From NCBI GenBank assembly GCA_003543245.1, contig DPJB01000026.1, positions 1-28,301 on the forward strand: DNA of 28,301 bases, given 5' to 3'. The notes beneath the pieces are model-generated. The model worked only from the letters and a program-made list of their open reading frames with translations, was not told where the DNA came from and did not search any database. Position 1 is the stretch's first letter, and each line of letters starts with the position of its first letter. Positions 7,583-15,263 of the stretch are shown piece after piece. The translations under genes and the position numbers were made by a program. This DNA is from Moraxellaceae bacterium. Its GTDB lineage: Bacteria; Pseudomonadota; Gammaproteobacteria; Pseudomonadales; Moraxellaceae.

Positions 7583-8800
7583 TCATCCCACAAGATTATT
7601 CATAGAAAGAATCGGAAGCATGATGGCCAGCACGATCAGCAAGACCACACCGGCCATCAACAACAACATGAATGGCTCAAACAAACCAACCAGCGTCGTG
7701 ATCAGGTTACCAAGCTCTTTTTCCTGCATGGTCGCAGCACGCGAAAGCATTTCATCAAGCTCTCCGCTCTGCTCGCCGCTAGCAATCATCTGCATCATCA
7801 TCGGCGGGAAATAACCGCTCTCCTCCAGCGCACGATTAAGGCTTCCTCCCTCGGTTACCTTGACCGCCGCAAGCCTGATCGAGTCCCTGATCAGCAGATT
7901 GGAACTGACCTCGGCAGCAATACGCAGGGCCTCTACGAGAGGAACCCCGCTTCGCGTAAGAATGCTGAGCGTGCTGGCAAAGCGGGAGGCATTGGCCCCA
8001 CGTACCAGCCGCTTGATCAGTGGAATTCGTAACTGCAGGGCATGCACACGATAGCGATTATGCTCCTTGCGAAGCCACGGTCTGGCCATGAAGCTGATGA
8101 CAATCAACAACACCAGAGCATACGGTCCGACCGTTTTCAGAAAATCGCTGGCGCCAATAAGACCACGCGTCAGCAACGGCAACTGCTGCCGGGTATTATC
8201 AAAAACCTTGACGATATCCGGCACCACATAGGTCAGCAGCCCCACCACAATCAGCGTTGCCAGTACCGTCAGGACGATCGGATAGATCATGGCACCCTGG
8301 ATTTTTTTCTGGGTGTCATAACGGGATTCGGTGTAGTCGGCCAACTGGTTCAGTACCAGATCAAGATGCCCGGACTTTTCTCCGGCAGACACTGTGGCCC
8401 GGTACAAATCCGGGAATGCCTTGGGAAACTCGCTCATGGCCTGAGCCAGGGTATAGCCCTCAATCACACGCGCCCGGACGGCCAGCATCAGGCTCTGCAA
8501 TGCGGGTCGCTCCGTCTGGCGAGATACTGCACGCAGGGTTTCCTCTACCGGAATGCCCGCCTGGATCAACGTCGCCAACTGGCGGGTGATAAGCGCCAGT
8601 TCATATGCACTCATGCCGCTGCGCTGGAATGACAGGCCTGATTTTTCCTGCTTGTGCTCGCGGGCTGCCGGCTCTACCGAAACAGGCAGCCAGCCCTTGT
8701 CGCGCAATTGCTGACGCACCTGCCGGGCACTGTCTGCCTCCAGTACGCCCTTCTGCTTGCGGCCATCTGCATCAACAGAGACATATTCAAATGCTGGCAC
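7583..8800 (-). CDS. gspF: Type II secretion inner-membrane platform protein GspF
   Basis: GspF (XcpS) is the polytopic inner-membrane protein at the centre of the assembly platform. The 405 residues begin MPAFEYVSVDADGRKQKG, the standard N-terminus, with two repeated cytoplasmic GspF domains (about 70-195 and 270-395) and three membrane segments (about 170-190, 220-245 and 370-395). The start codon is GTG 8800, five bases after the gspE stop, with AAGG/GAGGGG just upstream. The length is normal. Confidence 0.96.
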   Translation of the reverse strand: MPAFEYVSVDADGRKQKGVLEADSARQVRQQLRDKGWLPVSVEPAAREHKQEKSGLSFQRSGMSAYELALITRQLATLIQAGIPVEETLRAVSRQTERPALQSLMLAVRARVIEGYTLAQAMSEFPKAFPDLYRATVSAGEKSGHLDLVLNQLADYTESRYDTQKKIQGAMIYPIVLTVLATLIVVGLLTYVVPDIVKVFDNTRQQLPLLTRGLIGASDFLKTVGPYALVLLIVISFMARPWLRKEHNRYRVHALQLRIPLIKRLVRGANASRFASTLSILTRSGVPLVEALRIAAEVSSNLLIRDSIRLAAVKVTEGGSLNRALEESGYFPPMMMQMIASGEQSGELDEMLSRAATMQEKELGNLITTLVGLFEPFMLLLMAGVVLLIVLAIMLPILSMNNLVG

Positions 8801-8805
8801 AGACC

Positions 8806-10314
8806 TTACCCCTCACGCGTCACACGCAAGACTTCTTCAAGTGTGGTCACACCTGACAGAACATTGCGCGCACCATCCTGGCGGATACTCGGACCATGCT
8901 TGCGGGCATAGGCCTCCAGGTCATGCTCACCGGCATTATTGTGAACAAGGCGGCGTAACTCCTCGTCAATCATGATCAGCTCATAAATACCGGTACGACC
9001 GCGATAGCCCAGATGGTTGCAGCTGGCACATCCCTTTGGCTTGTAAATCACTGTATGGCTGGCCGCATCGACACCAAGCAATGCGCATGTCGCTGCATCT
9101 GCCTCATACGGCTCACGGCATTCCTGACACAGCACACGAACCAGACGCTGGGCCAGCACTCCAAGCAATGATGATGAAAGCAGGAACGGCTCAATACCCA
9201 TGTCGTTCAGTCGTGTTACCGCACCAACCGCAGAGTTGGTATGCAGCGTTGATAGCACCAGATGCCCCGTGAGCGATGCCTGTACGGCAATTTCTGCCGT
9301 TTCCAGATCACGGATTTCCCCCACCATCACCACATCAGGATCCTGACGAAGGATGGCACGCAAACCACGCGCAAACGTCATGTCGACCTTGGTATTGACC
9401 TGCGTCTGCCCCACACCTTCCAGCTGATACTCAATGGGATCTTCCACCGTCAGGATATTGCGAGACTTGTCGTTCAGCTCCGTAAGAGCGGCGTACAGGG
9501 TGGTCGTCTTGCCCGAGCCCGTTGGTCCGGTGACCAGGATGATGCCATGCGGCTTGTGGATAAGCTCACGCAGCAACACATGATCCCGGGCAGCCATGCC
9601 CAGGTGCGACACGTTCAGTCGCCCGGCCTGTTTGTCGAGCAAACGCAATACAACGCGCTCACCATTACTTGACGGCATGGTGGATACACGCACATCCACT
9701 TCACGGCCTGCCAGGCGCAAGGAAATGCGACCATCCTGCGGAATCCGCTTCTCGGCAATATCAAGCTTGGCCATCACCTTGATACGCGAGACCAGCAAAG
9801 GTGCCAGTTCACGCTTGGGCTGCACGATTTCGCGCAACACGCCATCTACACGCAAGCGTACAGACAGGCGTTTTTCATAAGTCTCGATATGGATATCCGA
9901 GGCATTCTCTCGAATCGCCTCTGACAGCAATGCGTTGATCAGCCGGATGATGGGAGCATCTTCCTCCTGCTCCATCAGGTCCTCGGTCTCGGGCACCATC
10001 TCGGCAAGACTGGCCAGATCCATGGTGTCACCCAGACCCTCGACCATCAGCATGGATTCGCTGGAGCCGGTCTGGTAGGCACGGGCCAGCGCGTGATTAA
10101 AGGCCTCCTCCTCCACCTCCAGACAAACCAGCGGCACACCCAGCAGGCGACGGGCTTCCGCCAACGCGGTCAGGCGCAAACCGGGCCGATGCAGCAGGCG
10201 TGCATGACCGTCGCCTGTGGACTGATCAAAGATCACCCCATGACGCTTTGCAAAGGCATAATTGAATCGACGAAGCGGCTGCGCCTCGGTAATGGCGTCT
10301 TGTTGTTCTGGCAT
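8806..10314 (-). CDS. gspE: Type II secretion ATPase GspE
   Basis: GspE (XcpR) is the cytoplasmic hexameric ATPase that drives pseudopilus assembly. With ATG 10314 it is 502 residues, the usual size. Walker A is GPTGSGKT (263-270, Lys269); an Asp box and Walker B follow (RQDPDVVMVGEIRD), then the His box (TGHLVLSTLHTN). A zinc-binding tetracysteine is seen as CQEC (396-399) and CASC (429-432), giving CxxC-x29-CxxC. Starts at 10374 or 10395 are rejected: they lie at or upstream of the promoter at 10341-10368, whereas ATG 10314 has AGGA about nine bases before it. It is the first gene of the nine-gene operon. Confidence 0.96.
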   Translation of the reverse strand: MPEQQDAITEAQPLRRFNYAFAKRHGVIFDQSTGDGHARLLHRPGLRLTALAEARRLLGVPLVCLEVEEEAFNHALARAYQTGSSESMLMVEGLGDTMDLASLAEMVPETEDLMEQEEDAPIIRLINALLSEAIRENASDIHIETYEKRLSVRLRVDGVLREIVQPKRELAPLLVSRIKVMAKLDIAEKRIPQDGRISLRLAGREVDVRVSTMPSSNGERVVLRLLDKQAGRLNVSHLGMAARDHVLLRELIHKPHGIILVTGPTGSGKTTTLYAALTELNDKSRNILTVEDPIEYQLEGVGQTQVNTKVDMTFARGLRAILRQDPDVVMVGEIRDLETAEIAVQASLTGHLVLSTLHTNSAVGAVTRLNDMGIEPFLLSSSLLGVLAQRLVRVLCQECREPYEADAATCALLGVDAASHTVIYKPKGCASCNHLGYRGRTGIYELIMIDEELRRLVHNNAGEHDLEAYARKHGPSIRQDGARNVLSGVTTLEEVLRVTREG

Positions 10315-10340
10315 GGCAACACGTCCTGTAAACCCCCGCC

Positions 10341-10368
10341 AGTCTACTGTATGGACGCGATGGGTCAA
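10341..10368 (-). promoter_or_regulatory. Sigma-70-type promoter of the gspE-M operon
   Basis: Read on the - strand, TTGACC (10368-10363) and TAGACT (10346-10341) are separated by 16 bases, a good sigma-70 match. Transcription would begin near 10334, giving a leader of about 20 bases before gspE ATG 10314. This supports that start codon. The DUF432-like gene reads the other way from the same 137-base gap; its own promoter is not obvious. Confidence 0.6.
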
Positions 10369-10451
10369 CGACATCTCTGTACAGGATTGATGCACAAAAA
10401 TGGTGGGATAAAGGCATAATCACCCTCCTATGGATTCAGGAGAGCCCTGGC

Positions 10452-11255
10452 ATGAGCGAAATGGTCTATCGTCAGCCCGTCTGGTGGGGGGCGCAGTCCT
10501 TTGACACCAGCCAGGGACGACACTGGCACCTGGCTGGGATGGACCTGAGCATCATTCGCCATGCCCGCGAATGGCAATTCCAGATCGAGCGCACACCGAC
10601 CCAGGGCGAAGACAATCACGACTGGCGCCGTGATGATCACCTCCCCGAAACCCCGCTGGGGGAGCTGAGACGCTATGTATTTCGCCAGACCACAGAAGTC
10701 CTTGAGTTGCTCCCCAGGATGGCAGACCGCTCCGTCGTGATCCGCCCCGTCATGCCGCTGTTTGTGCCGCCGGGCCAGGACATCACCTTCTATGTCAGCA
10801 CCCCGGTATGGGTGTCCTGCCATGCAAAGGACCTGGACTCCCCGCTCCTGGATATTCCGGTGGTTCGTCCTGCAGACACCTGGTTTGGACCCAACATGGT
10901 CAAGGGCGAAATCTGCTACACCACCAAGGTCAATGGGCACCTGGAACTCAGCCAGCTTACCCCCCGGCCGTTCCGTGCCGTAACACCGGTACAGATCCGC
11001 AATCTCGGCAATGACATCATGCCCGTTGAACGGATCAATCTGCCCGTACCATTTCTGCCAATCTACGCAGCAGAATCCGGCCGACTCTGGACGCCGACCC
11101 TGCATGTGACGATGGAGCAGCACCAACGGATTCCCCGGATCCGGATTGATACCAGCATCAGCAGCGAGGCCGGGCATGTCACCCTGCTGAATCCGGCACG
11201 GCGTGGCTCCGAAGAGCATGCATTGATTCGTGTTTTTGACAATCTGATAGATTGA
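10452..11255 (+). CDS. DUF432-like conserved protein, MscS operon partner
   Basis: This is a soluble 267-residue protein without a signal peptide or membrane segment. It begins MSEMVYRQPVWWGAQSFD, has a beta-rich middle (RSVVIRPVMPLFVPPGQDITFYVSTPVWV) given here only in part (PVMPLFVPPGQDITFYVS) and ends in a strand-turn pattern with NPARRGSEEHALIRVFDN. The sequence resembles the uncharacterised DUF432 family as I remember it; this needs a profile search. AGGAG at 10438-10442 precedes the start at a nine-base spacing. Only seven bases separate its stop from the MscS gene, so the two are almost certainly co-transcribed and may act together, perhaps as a channel modulator (inference). Confidence 0.7.
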   Translation: MSEMVYRQPVWWGAQSFDTSQGRHWHLAGMDLSIIRHAREWQFQIERTPTQGEDNHDWRRDDHLPETPLGELRRYVFRQTTEVLELLPRMADRSVVIRPVMPLFVPPGQDITFYVSTPVWVSCHAKDLDSPLLDIPVVRPADTWFGPNMVKGEICYTTKVNGHLELSQLTPRPFRAVTPVQIRNLGNDIMPVERINLPVPFLPIYAAESGRLWTPTLHVTMEQHQRIPRIRIDTSISSEAGHVTLLNPARRGSEEHALIRVFDNLID

Positions 11256-11262
11256 GGACGTC

Positions 11263-12138
11263 ATGAAGGAGTTCAATCTGGAGTCATTCCTGAACCCGGA
11301 AAAACTGACAGCCGTTGCTGCGGGCGTGATACTCATTTTTCTTGGGTGGCTGATTGGACGAATGCTGTCAGGTGCATTTGTACGCACAATGCATCACCGC
11401 CTGACCCCACATCAGCTGCAACTGTGGCGCCGAGCCATCAGCCATATTTTCCTGATCCTGTTTACCCTCAGTGGCCTGCATGAAATGGGCCTGAACCTGA
11501 GCGTACTTATCGGTGCCGCGGGAGTCCTGTCGGTGGCAATCGGTTTTGCATCACAAACCTCAGCCTCAAACCTTATCAGTGGTCTCTTCCTTATAGGCGA
11601 AGGACCCTTCTCGATAGGTGACTTCATTCGGGTCGGTACATCTGAAGGTGAAGTGCTGTCGATTGATCTGCTGTCAGTCAAGCTGCGCACAACTGACAAC
11701 CTCTTTGTTCGCATACCAAATGAGCAACTCATCAAATCCGAAGTCATCAACTTTACGCGCTTCCCGATCAGAAGACTCAACCTTCCCATTGGCATTGCCT
11801 ACAAGGAAGACATCAGCAAGGTCCGGGAAACGCTACTCAAGGTGGCAGAGAAAAACCCGCTTTGCCTTGTCGAGCCCACACCGAACATCATCGTGCAGGG
11901 CTTTGGGCCATCTTCTGTTGACCTGATGTTTTACGTATGGACGCGGAAGGAGAATTTTCTGAGCATGCGAGACTCGATACAGGAGTCCATCAAGCGTGCA
12001 TTTGACGAGGCCGGCATCGAAATTCCATTCCCCCAGATATCCGTGAATACCGGATCTGGTAGTACCCCGATGCCTCTCATGCTTGTCAATCCGGACACGG
12101 CTGTAAAAGCAACAACCGACAAAGAAGAGACACCCTGA
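11263..12138 (+). CDS. Small mechanosensitive channel, MscS family
   Basis: This is a 291-residue inner-membrane channel expected to release solutes on hypo-osmotic shock. Membrane segments are seen at about 17-34 and 60-80, followed by the pore helix region SVLIGAAGVLSVAIGFASQ (about 80-98) rich in Gly/Ala, as in MscS TM3. Then come the beta domain (GPFSIGDFIRVGTSEGEVLSI, where F-x-x-GD-x-I is typical; quoted in part) and the alpha/beta domain ending in GIEIPFPQISVN, which matches the family's conserved IPFPQ end. A polar tail of about 30 residues follows. GAGG (11254-11257) overlaps the stop of the preceding gene and serves ATG 11263, suggesting coupled translation. Confidence 0.93.
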   Translation: MKEFNLESFLNPEKLTAVAAGVILIFLGWLIGRMLSGAFVRTMHHRLTPHQLQLWRRAISHIFLILFTLSGLHEMGLNLSVLIGAAGVLSVAIGFASQTSASNLISGLFLIGEGPFSIGDFIRVGTSEGEVLSIDLLSVKLRTTDNLFVRIPNEQLIKSEVINFTRFPIRRLNLPIGIAYKEDISKVRETLLKVAEKNPLCLVEPTPNIIVQGFGPSSVDLMFYVWTRKENFLSMRDSIQESIKRAFDEAGIEIPFPQISVNTGSGSTPMPLMLVNPDTAVKATTDKEETP

Positions 12139-12151
12139 TGCCCGAGAGCCT

Positions 12152-13294
12152 CTAGTACTTCTCGATCATGTGAGCAAGCACCTTTGAGTCATTCGGGCCA
12201 AGGCTGACAATCCGGAAGCCCACCCGGAACTCACCCGGAACATCTTCGGCGGGTCGCACCCAGACAGGCTCTGCATCAAAGCTGAGCGTATTTGATCCAG
12301 CCAGAGTTTCGGGAAGAATCATGCTCACTTCATAAACCTGGCCAATTGTGAGGTTTTCTCGTGTCGACAGCTTGAAGCCGTCCATTGAGACATTCAGCAA
12401 CCTGCCCAGATTCATGCCCGTCGTACGATCAAACAACCGAAGAACGGCACCGATACGACGCCGGGTATGACGCCTGCTTGCCCTTGCCAGATCATCCGTC
12501 ATGTCCGGCTTTTCTTCAGCAGCAGCAACCCTGAGAGTAACTACTACCCCAGAAAACTCCTGATCAGCAGATGCAACCGGCGAAGCATCAACCTCGGCCT
12601 CAACATAGCCTGCCGGTGTTTTAACGTAATAGTCCCGAACCCGTTGCAATCTTTCGCCACGACTGGTCGCCTTGAATATTTTGCACGTTCCCCAAGTGGT
12701 ACGAATACCTTCATTATTCTGAAAAAGCATACTGTTCAAATGACTACCAACAAGACTTTGTGCGTCAACATGAAAAAGATGCTGCATGGCGGGATTAACA
12801 AAACTTATAATCCCTTGAGCATCAACCGCAACCAAGCCGTCCCCCACCGCATCAAGCAGCATTTCATTCTGCTTCTTCAAACGCTGAATTTCCTGAAGCT
12901 GAAGCGCAAGATCACGTTTCTGGCGATCAAGATCAAGAAATACACTAACTTTTGACAGCAGAACATCGCGCTGAATCGGCTTTGAAAGAAAATCAACCGC
13001 ACCAAGTTCATAGCCACGAAATATATCGCGCTTGTCGCCATTTGCCGTCACAAAAATAATGGGAATGGATTGGGTTTTCCTGTTTTTTCGCATGAGCTCA
13101 GCCATTTCAAAGCCATTCATGCCCGGCATCTGAACATCAAGCAACACAAGTGCAACATCGCTCTTTAGCAGAAGACGCAAACCATCGTTGCCATTATCAG
13201 CCTTAAGCAACTCAAGATCAGGCCGCTCAAGTAATGACTCAAGCGCAATCAGATTTTCTTTTTTATCATCAACGATAAGAATGCTCTGCATCAT
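12152..13294 (-). CDS. REC-PAS-PilZ response regulator
   Basis: This 380-residue regulator has three domains. Residues 1-125 are a receiver with DD at 9-10, phospho-acceptor Asp53 (LLDVQMPG), Thr83 and Lys105. A coiled linker (125-141) leads to a PAS domain (142-255, starting NEMLLDAVGDGLVAVD). Residues 272-375 are a PilZ domain with the Arg cluster RRHTRRR (274-280) and NVSMDG (301-306), matching the RxxxR and [D/N]xSxxG cyclic-di-GMP-binding signature. There is no DNA-binding domain, so the output is likely c-di-GMP-linked protein interaction. The start is either of two adjacent ATGs at 13294/13291, overlapping the CheB stop. It is last in the five-gene operon and converges on mscS with a 13-base gap. 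Confidence 0.88.
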   Translation of the reverse strand: MMQSILIVDDKKENLIALESLLERPDLELLKADNGNDGLRLLLKSDVALVLLDVQMPGMNGFEMAELMRKNRKTQSIPIIFVTANGDKRDIFRGYELGAVDFLSKPIQRDVLLSKVSVFLDLDRQKRDLALQLQEIQRLKKQNEMLLDAVGDGLVAVDAQGIISFVNPAMQHLFHVDAQSLVGSHLNSMLFQNNEGIRTTWGTCKIFKATSRGERLQRVRDYYVKTPAGYVEAEVDASPVASADQEFSGVVVTLRVAAAEEKPDMTDDLARASRRHTRRRIGAVLRLFDRTTGMNLGRLLNVSMDGFKLSTRENLTIGQVYEVSMILPETLAGSNTLSFDAEPVWVRPAEDVPGEFRVGFRIVSLGPNDSKVLAHMIEKY

Positions 13295-13893
13295 TCCTTT
13301 CCATCTGACAGCTGCTTTATTATTATCGGAACGATTTCATTCAAGCATGCAATTCTATCAACTACACCCGCCGCGATAGCCGCTGCAGGCATTGTGGGAA
13401 CCTCTGCCTCATCAGGATTTTGTGCGACGGTAAAGCCACCACACTCATGAATCCTTTTCATCCCCTCAACACCATCCTCATTGGCACCGGTAAGAAGCAC
13501 CCCGATACACTTCCCTGCATATACATCAACGATGCTGCCAAAAGTCACATCAATTGATGGCCGTGAAAAATTAACTGGCGCATCAGTGCTTAATGAAAAA
13601 CTCTTGTCATTCTCCACAAGCAAATGGTAATTCGCCGGCGCAATATAAATTTTCCCGGATTCGATCACCTGTTTGTCATTCACATCAATTACTTCAAGAA
13701 CCGTCTGGCGAGAAAGGATCCGCTCAAGCGCCGTACCCGATGTGGCATGTTGATGCTGGACAATGATCACAGGCAATGACCAGGTTGCAGGCAGGGTTGC
13801 AACAAACCGACTTAATGCTTCAACCCCACCCCATGAAGCACCGATGGCCAGCACCGAATAGGCAGGATCTGCAGCAACTCTACGCCGAGCCAT
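13291..13893 (-). CDS. Stand-alone CheB-type protein-glutamate methylesterase
   Basis: This 200-residue protein corresponds only to the catalytic half of CheB; the usual N-terminal receiver is absent. The catalytic triad is visible as Ser20 in IGASWGG, His47 in VQHQHAT and Asp140 in LLTGANEDG. The expected activity is hydrolysis of protein glutamyl methyl esters and/or Gln deamidation. Without its own receiver, its control may come from the single-domain receiver encoded five bases upstream, which would make the pair a split CheB (inference). No chemoreceptor gene is in the window. Confidence 0.9.
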   Translation of the reverse strand: MARRRVAADPAYSVLAIGASWGGVEALSRFVATLPATWSLPVIIVQHQHATSGTALERILSRQTVLEVIDVNDKQVIESGKIYIAPANYHLLVENDKSFSLSTDAPVNFSRPSIDVTFGSIVDVYAGKCIGVLLTGANEDGVEGMKRIHECGGFTVAQNPDEAEVPTMPAAAIAAGVVDRIACLNEIVPIIIKQLSDGKE

Positions 13894-13898
13894 ACAGG

Positions 13899-14384
13899 CT
13901 ACTCACCCTCAGAATCACTCTCGCCCGCTTCCCCCATTGCCTTGAGAAAGGCCTCCTTGGACTCCTGACTCTTGCGCAATTTTTCTTCAAGCCGCTTTTT
14001 CTGAAGATCGAGATCCAGGAAAAACCTTGCCTTGTGCTGGAGAATCTCCGGATTCAATGGCTTGAACATATAGTCAATTGCCCCAACGCCATAGCCACGG
14101 GCAACATATTTTGCTTCTTTGCTGATAGCCGTCACAAAAATGATTGGCACCATTTTTGTGCGATTACTTTTTCGCATGAGCTCTGCGACTTCAAAGCCAT
14201 CCATTCCCGGCATCTGGACATCAAGCAAAACAAGCGCAACATCATTTTTCAGCAAAAGCGAAAGCGCCTCATTGCCTGAGTTTGCCTTCAAAAGATTGCA
14301 GTCAACATCATCAAGAATTGCCTCGAGGGCAATCAGATTCTCGGGATGATCATCCACAATAAGGATGTTTTGTTCTTTACTCAC
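13899..14384 (-). CDS. Single-domain receiver protein with coiled tail
   Basis: This 161-residue protein has a complete receiver domain (about 5-125): DD at 11-12, phospho-acceptor Asp55 (LLDVQMPG), Thr84 region (IIFVTA) and the Lys of FKPLN. A charged helical tail of about 35 residues (KKRLEEKLRKSQESKEAF) follows, then an acidic end GESDSEGE. The start is GTG 14384 with GAGG seven bases upstream. The receiver is strikingly similar to that of the REC-PAS-PilZ protein two genes on, pointing to a local duplication. It probably takes phosphate from the hybrid kinase and could shuttle it or act on the neighbouring CheB. Confidence 0.9.
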   Translation of the reverse strand: MSKEQNILIVDDHPENLIALEAILDDVDCNLLKANSGNEALSLLLKNDVALVLLDVQMPGMDGFEVAELMRKSNRTKMVPIIFVTAISKEAKYVARGYGVGAIDYMFKPLNPEILQHKARFFLDLDLQKKRLEEKLRKSQESKEAFLKAMGEAGESDSEGE

Positions 14385-14423
14385 TTTTACACCTCACCGG
14401 GCATCCTTATCCCTGAATATTCC

Positions 14424-15263
14424 TTACATCTTCTTTCGATAAATACGTTGCTGCTCTTCAATTATATCAAAGGCATCACTACACCCGGAAAACCGTAAAC
14501 TTTCTTTTGATCCAAGACACAGAAATCCACCAATATCCAGACTGTCATGAAAAAGCCTGAAAACACGCTTCTGAAGCTCGCGATTAAAGTAGATGATGAC
14601 GTTCCGGCACAAAACAACCTGCATCTCACCAAAAACCTGATCTGTCGCAAGATCATGATCCGCAAAAATCACATTTTTCTTTAACCCCGGATCCATGATG
14701 ACATTGTCATACTTCTCCGTGCAGTAATCACCCAGACTACGCTTCCCACCTGAGCGCTTGTAGTTTTCCGTATAGCGTTTCAGCTCACTTACCGGAAAAA
14801 TCCCCCGCCTTGCCTTATCAAGCACTTCTTTATCTATGTCTGTTGCGTATATCTGGCAACGCTCATACAGCCCCTCCTCCTGCAAGAGAATGGCCATTGA
14901 ATAAATTTCTTCGCCCGTCGCACAACCTGCGTGCCATATCTTCAGGAACGGGTGTGTCTTCAAGACCGGAACAACTTTTTCCCGAAAGGCCAGGTAAAAA
15001 TCAGGATCTCTGAACATCTCGGTCACATTTATCGTCAGGTTTGACAGCAATGCCGAAAATGCCTCTCCGTTATGCAGAATGTCGTGCGTAACGGCACTGA
15101 TATTGTCATACCTTGCAATCAGAAGGTGCTGCTTTACCCTTCGGCGCAACGAAGCACGGCTGTACTCCCGAAAGTCATACCCGTATCGCTGGAAAATTGC
15201 CTCCAGCAAAAACTGCAGCTCAATTTCTTCCGGCCCCTGATCCTGCTCTTCAACCTGCATCAT
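14424..15263 (-). CDS. CheR-type protein-glutamate O-methyltransferase
   Basis: This 279-residue protein has the usual CheR length and both domains. The N-terminal helical domain has basic residues RASLRRRVKQH (36-46) that in CheR contact the substrate helix. The C-terminal SAM-binding domain contains TEMFRD (81-86), GCATGEE (113-119), the acidic YATDID strand and RNVIIYF. It should transfer methyl groups from SAM to Glu side chains. Its start (ATGATG at 15263) overlaps the kinase stop, with GAAGAGG from the kinase gene as ribosome site, so the two are coupled. The methyl-accepting partner is not obvious, because no MCP is present. Confidence 0.93.
   Translation of the reverse strand: MMQVEEQDQGPEEIELQFLLEAIFQRYGYDFREYSRASLRRRVKQHLLIARYDNISAVTHDILHNGEAFSALLSNLTINVTEMFRDPDFYLAFREKVVPVLKTHPFLKIWHAGCATGEEIYSMAILLQEEGLYERCQIYATDIDKEVLDKARRGIFPVSELKRYTENYKRSGGKRSLGDYCTEKYDNVIMDPGLKKNVIFADHDLATDQVFGEMQVVLCRNVIIYFNRELQKRVFRLFHDSLDIGGFLCLGSKESLRFSGCSDAFDIIEEQQRIYRKKM

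Noticed and set aside
10315..10395. Longer gspE start (extra 27 residues)
   Set aside because: The added codons overlap a good promoter for the operon and do not resemble GspE N-termini; ATG 10314 has its own ribosome site.
10428..11387. 319-codon open frame on the - strand
   Set aside because: It is antisense to the DUF432-like gene and the start of mscS. Its composition is shadow-like, and the + strand genes have good ribosome sites and a coherent operon layout.
12467..12955. 162-codon open frame on the + strand
   Set aside because: It is antisense to the REC-PAS-PilZ gene; no motif and no ribosome site.
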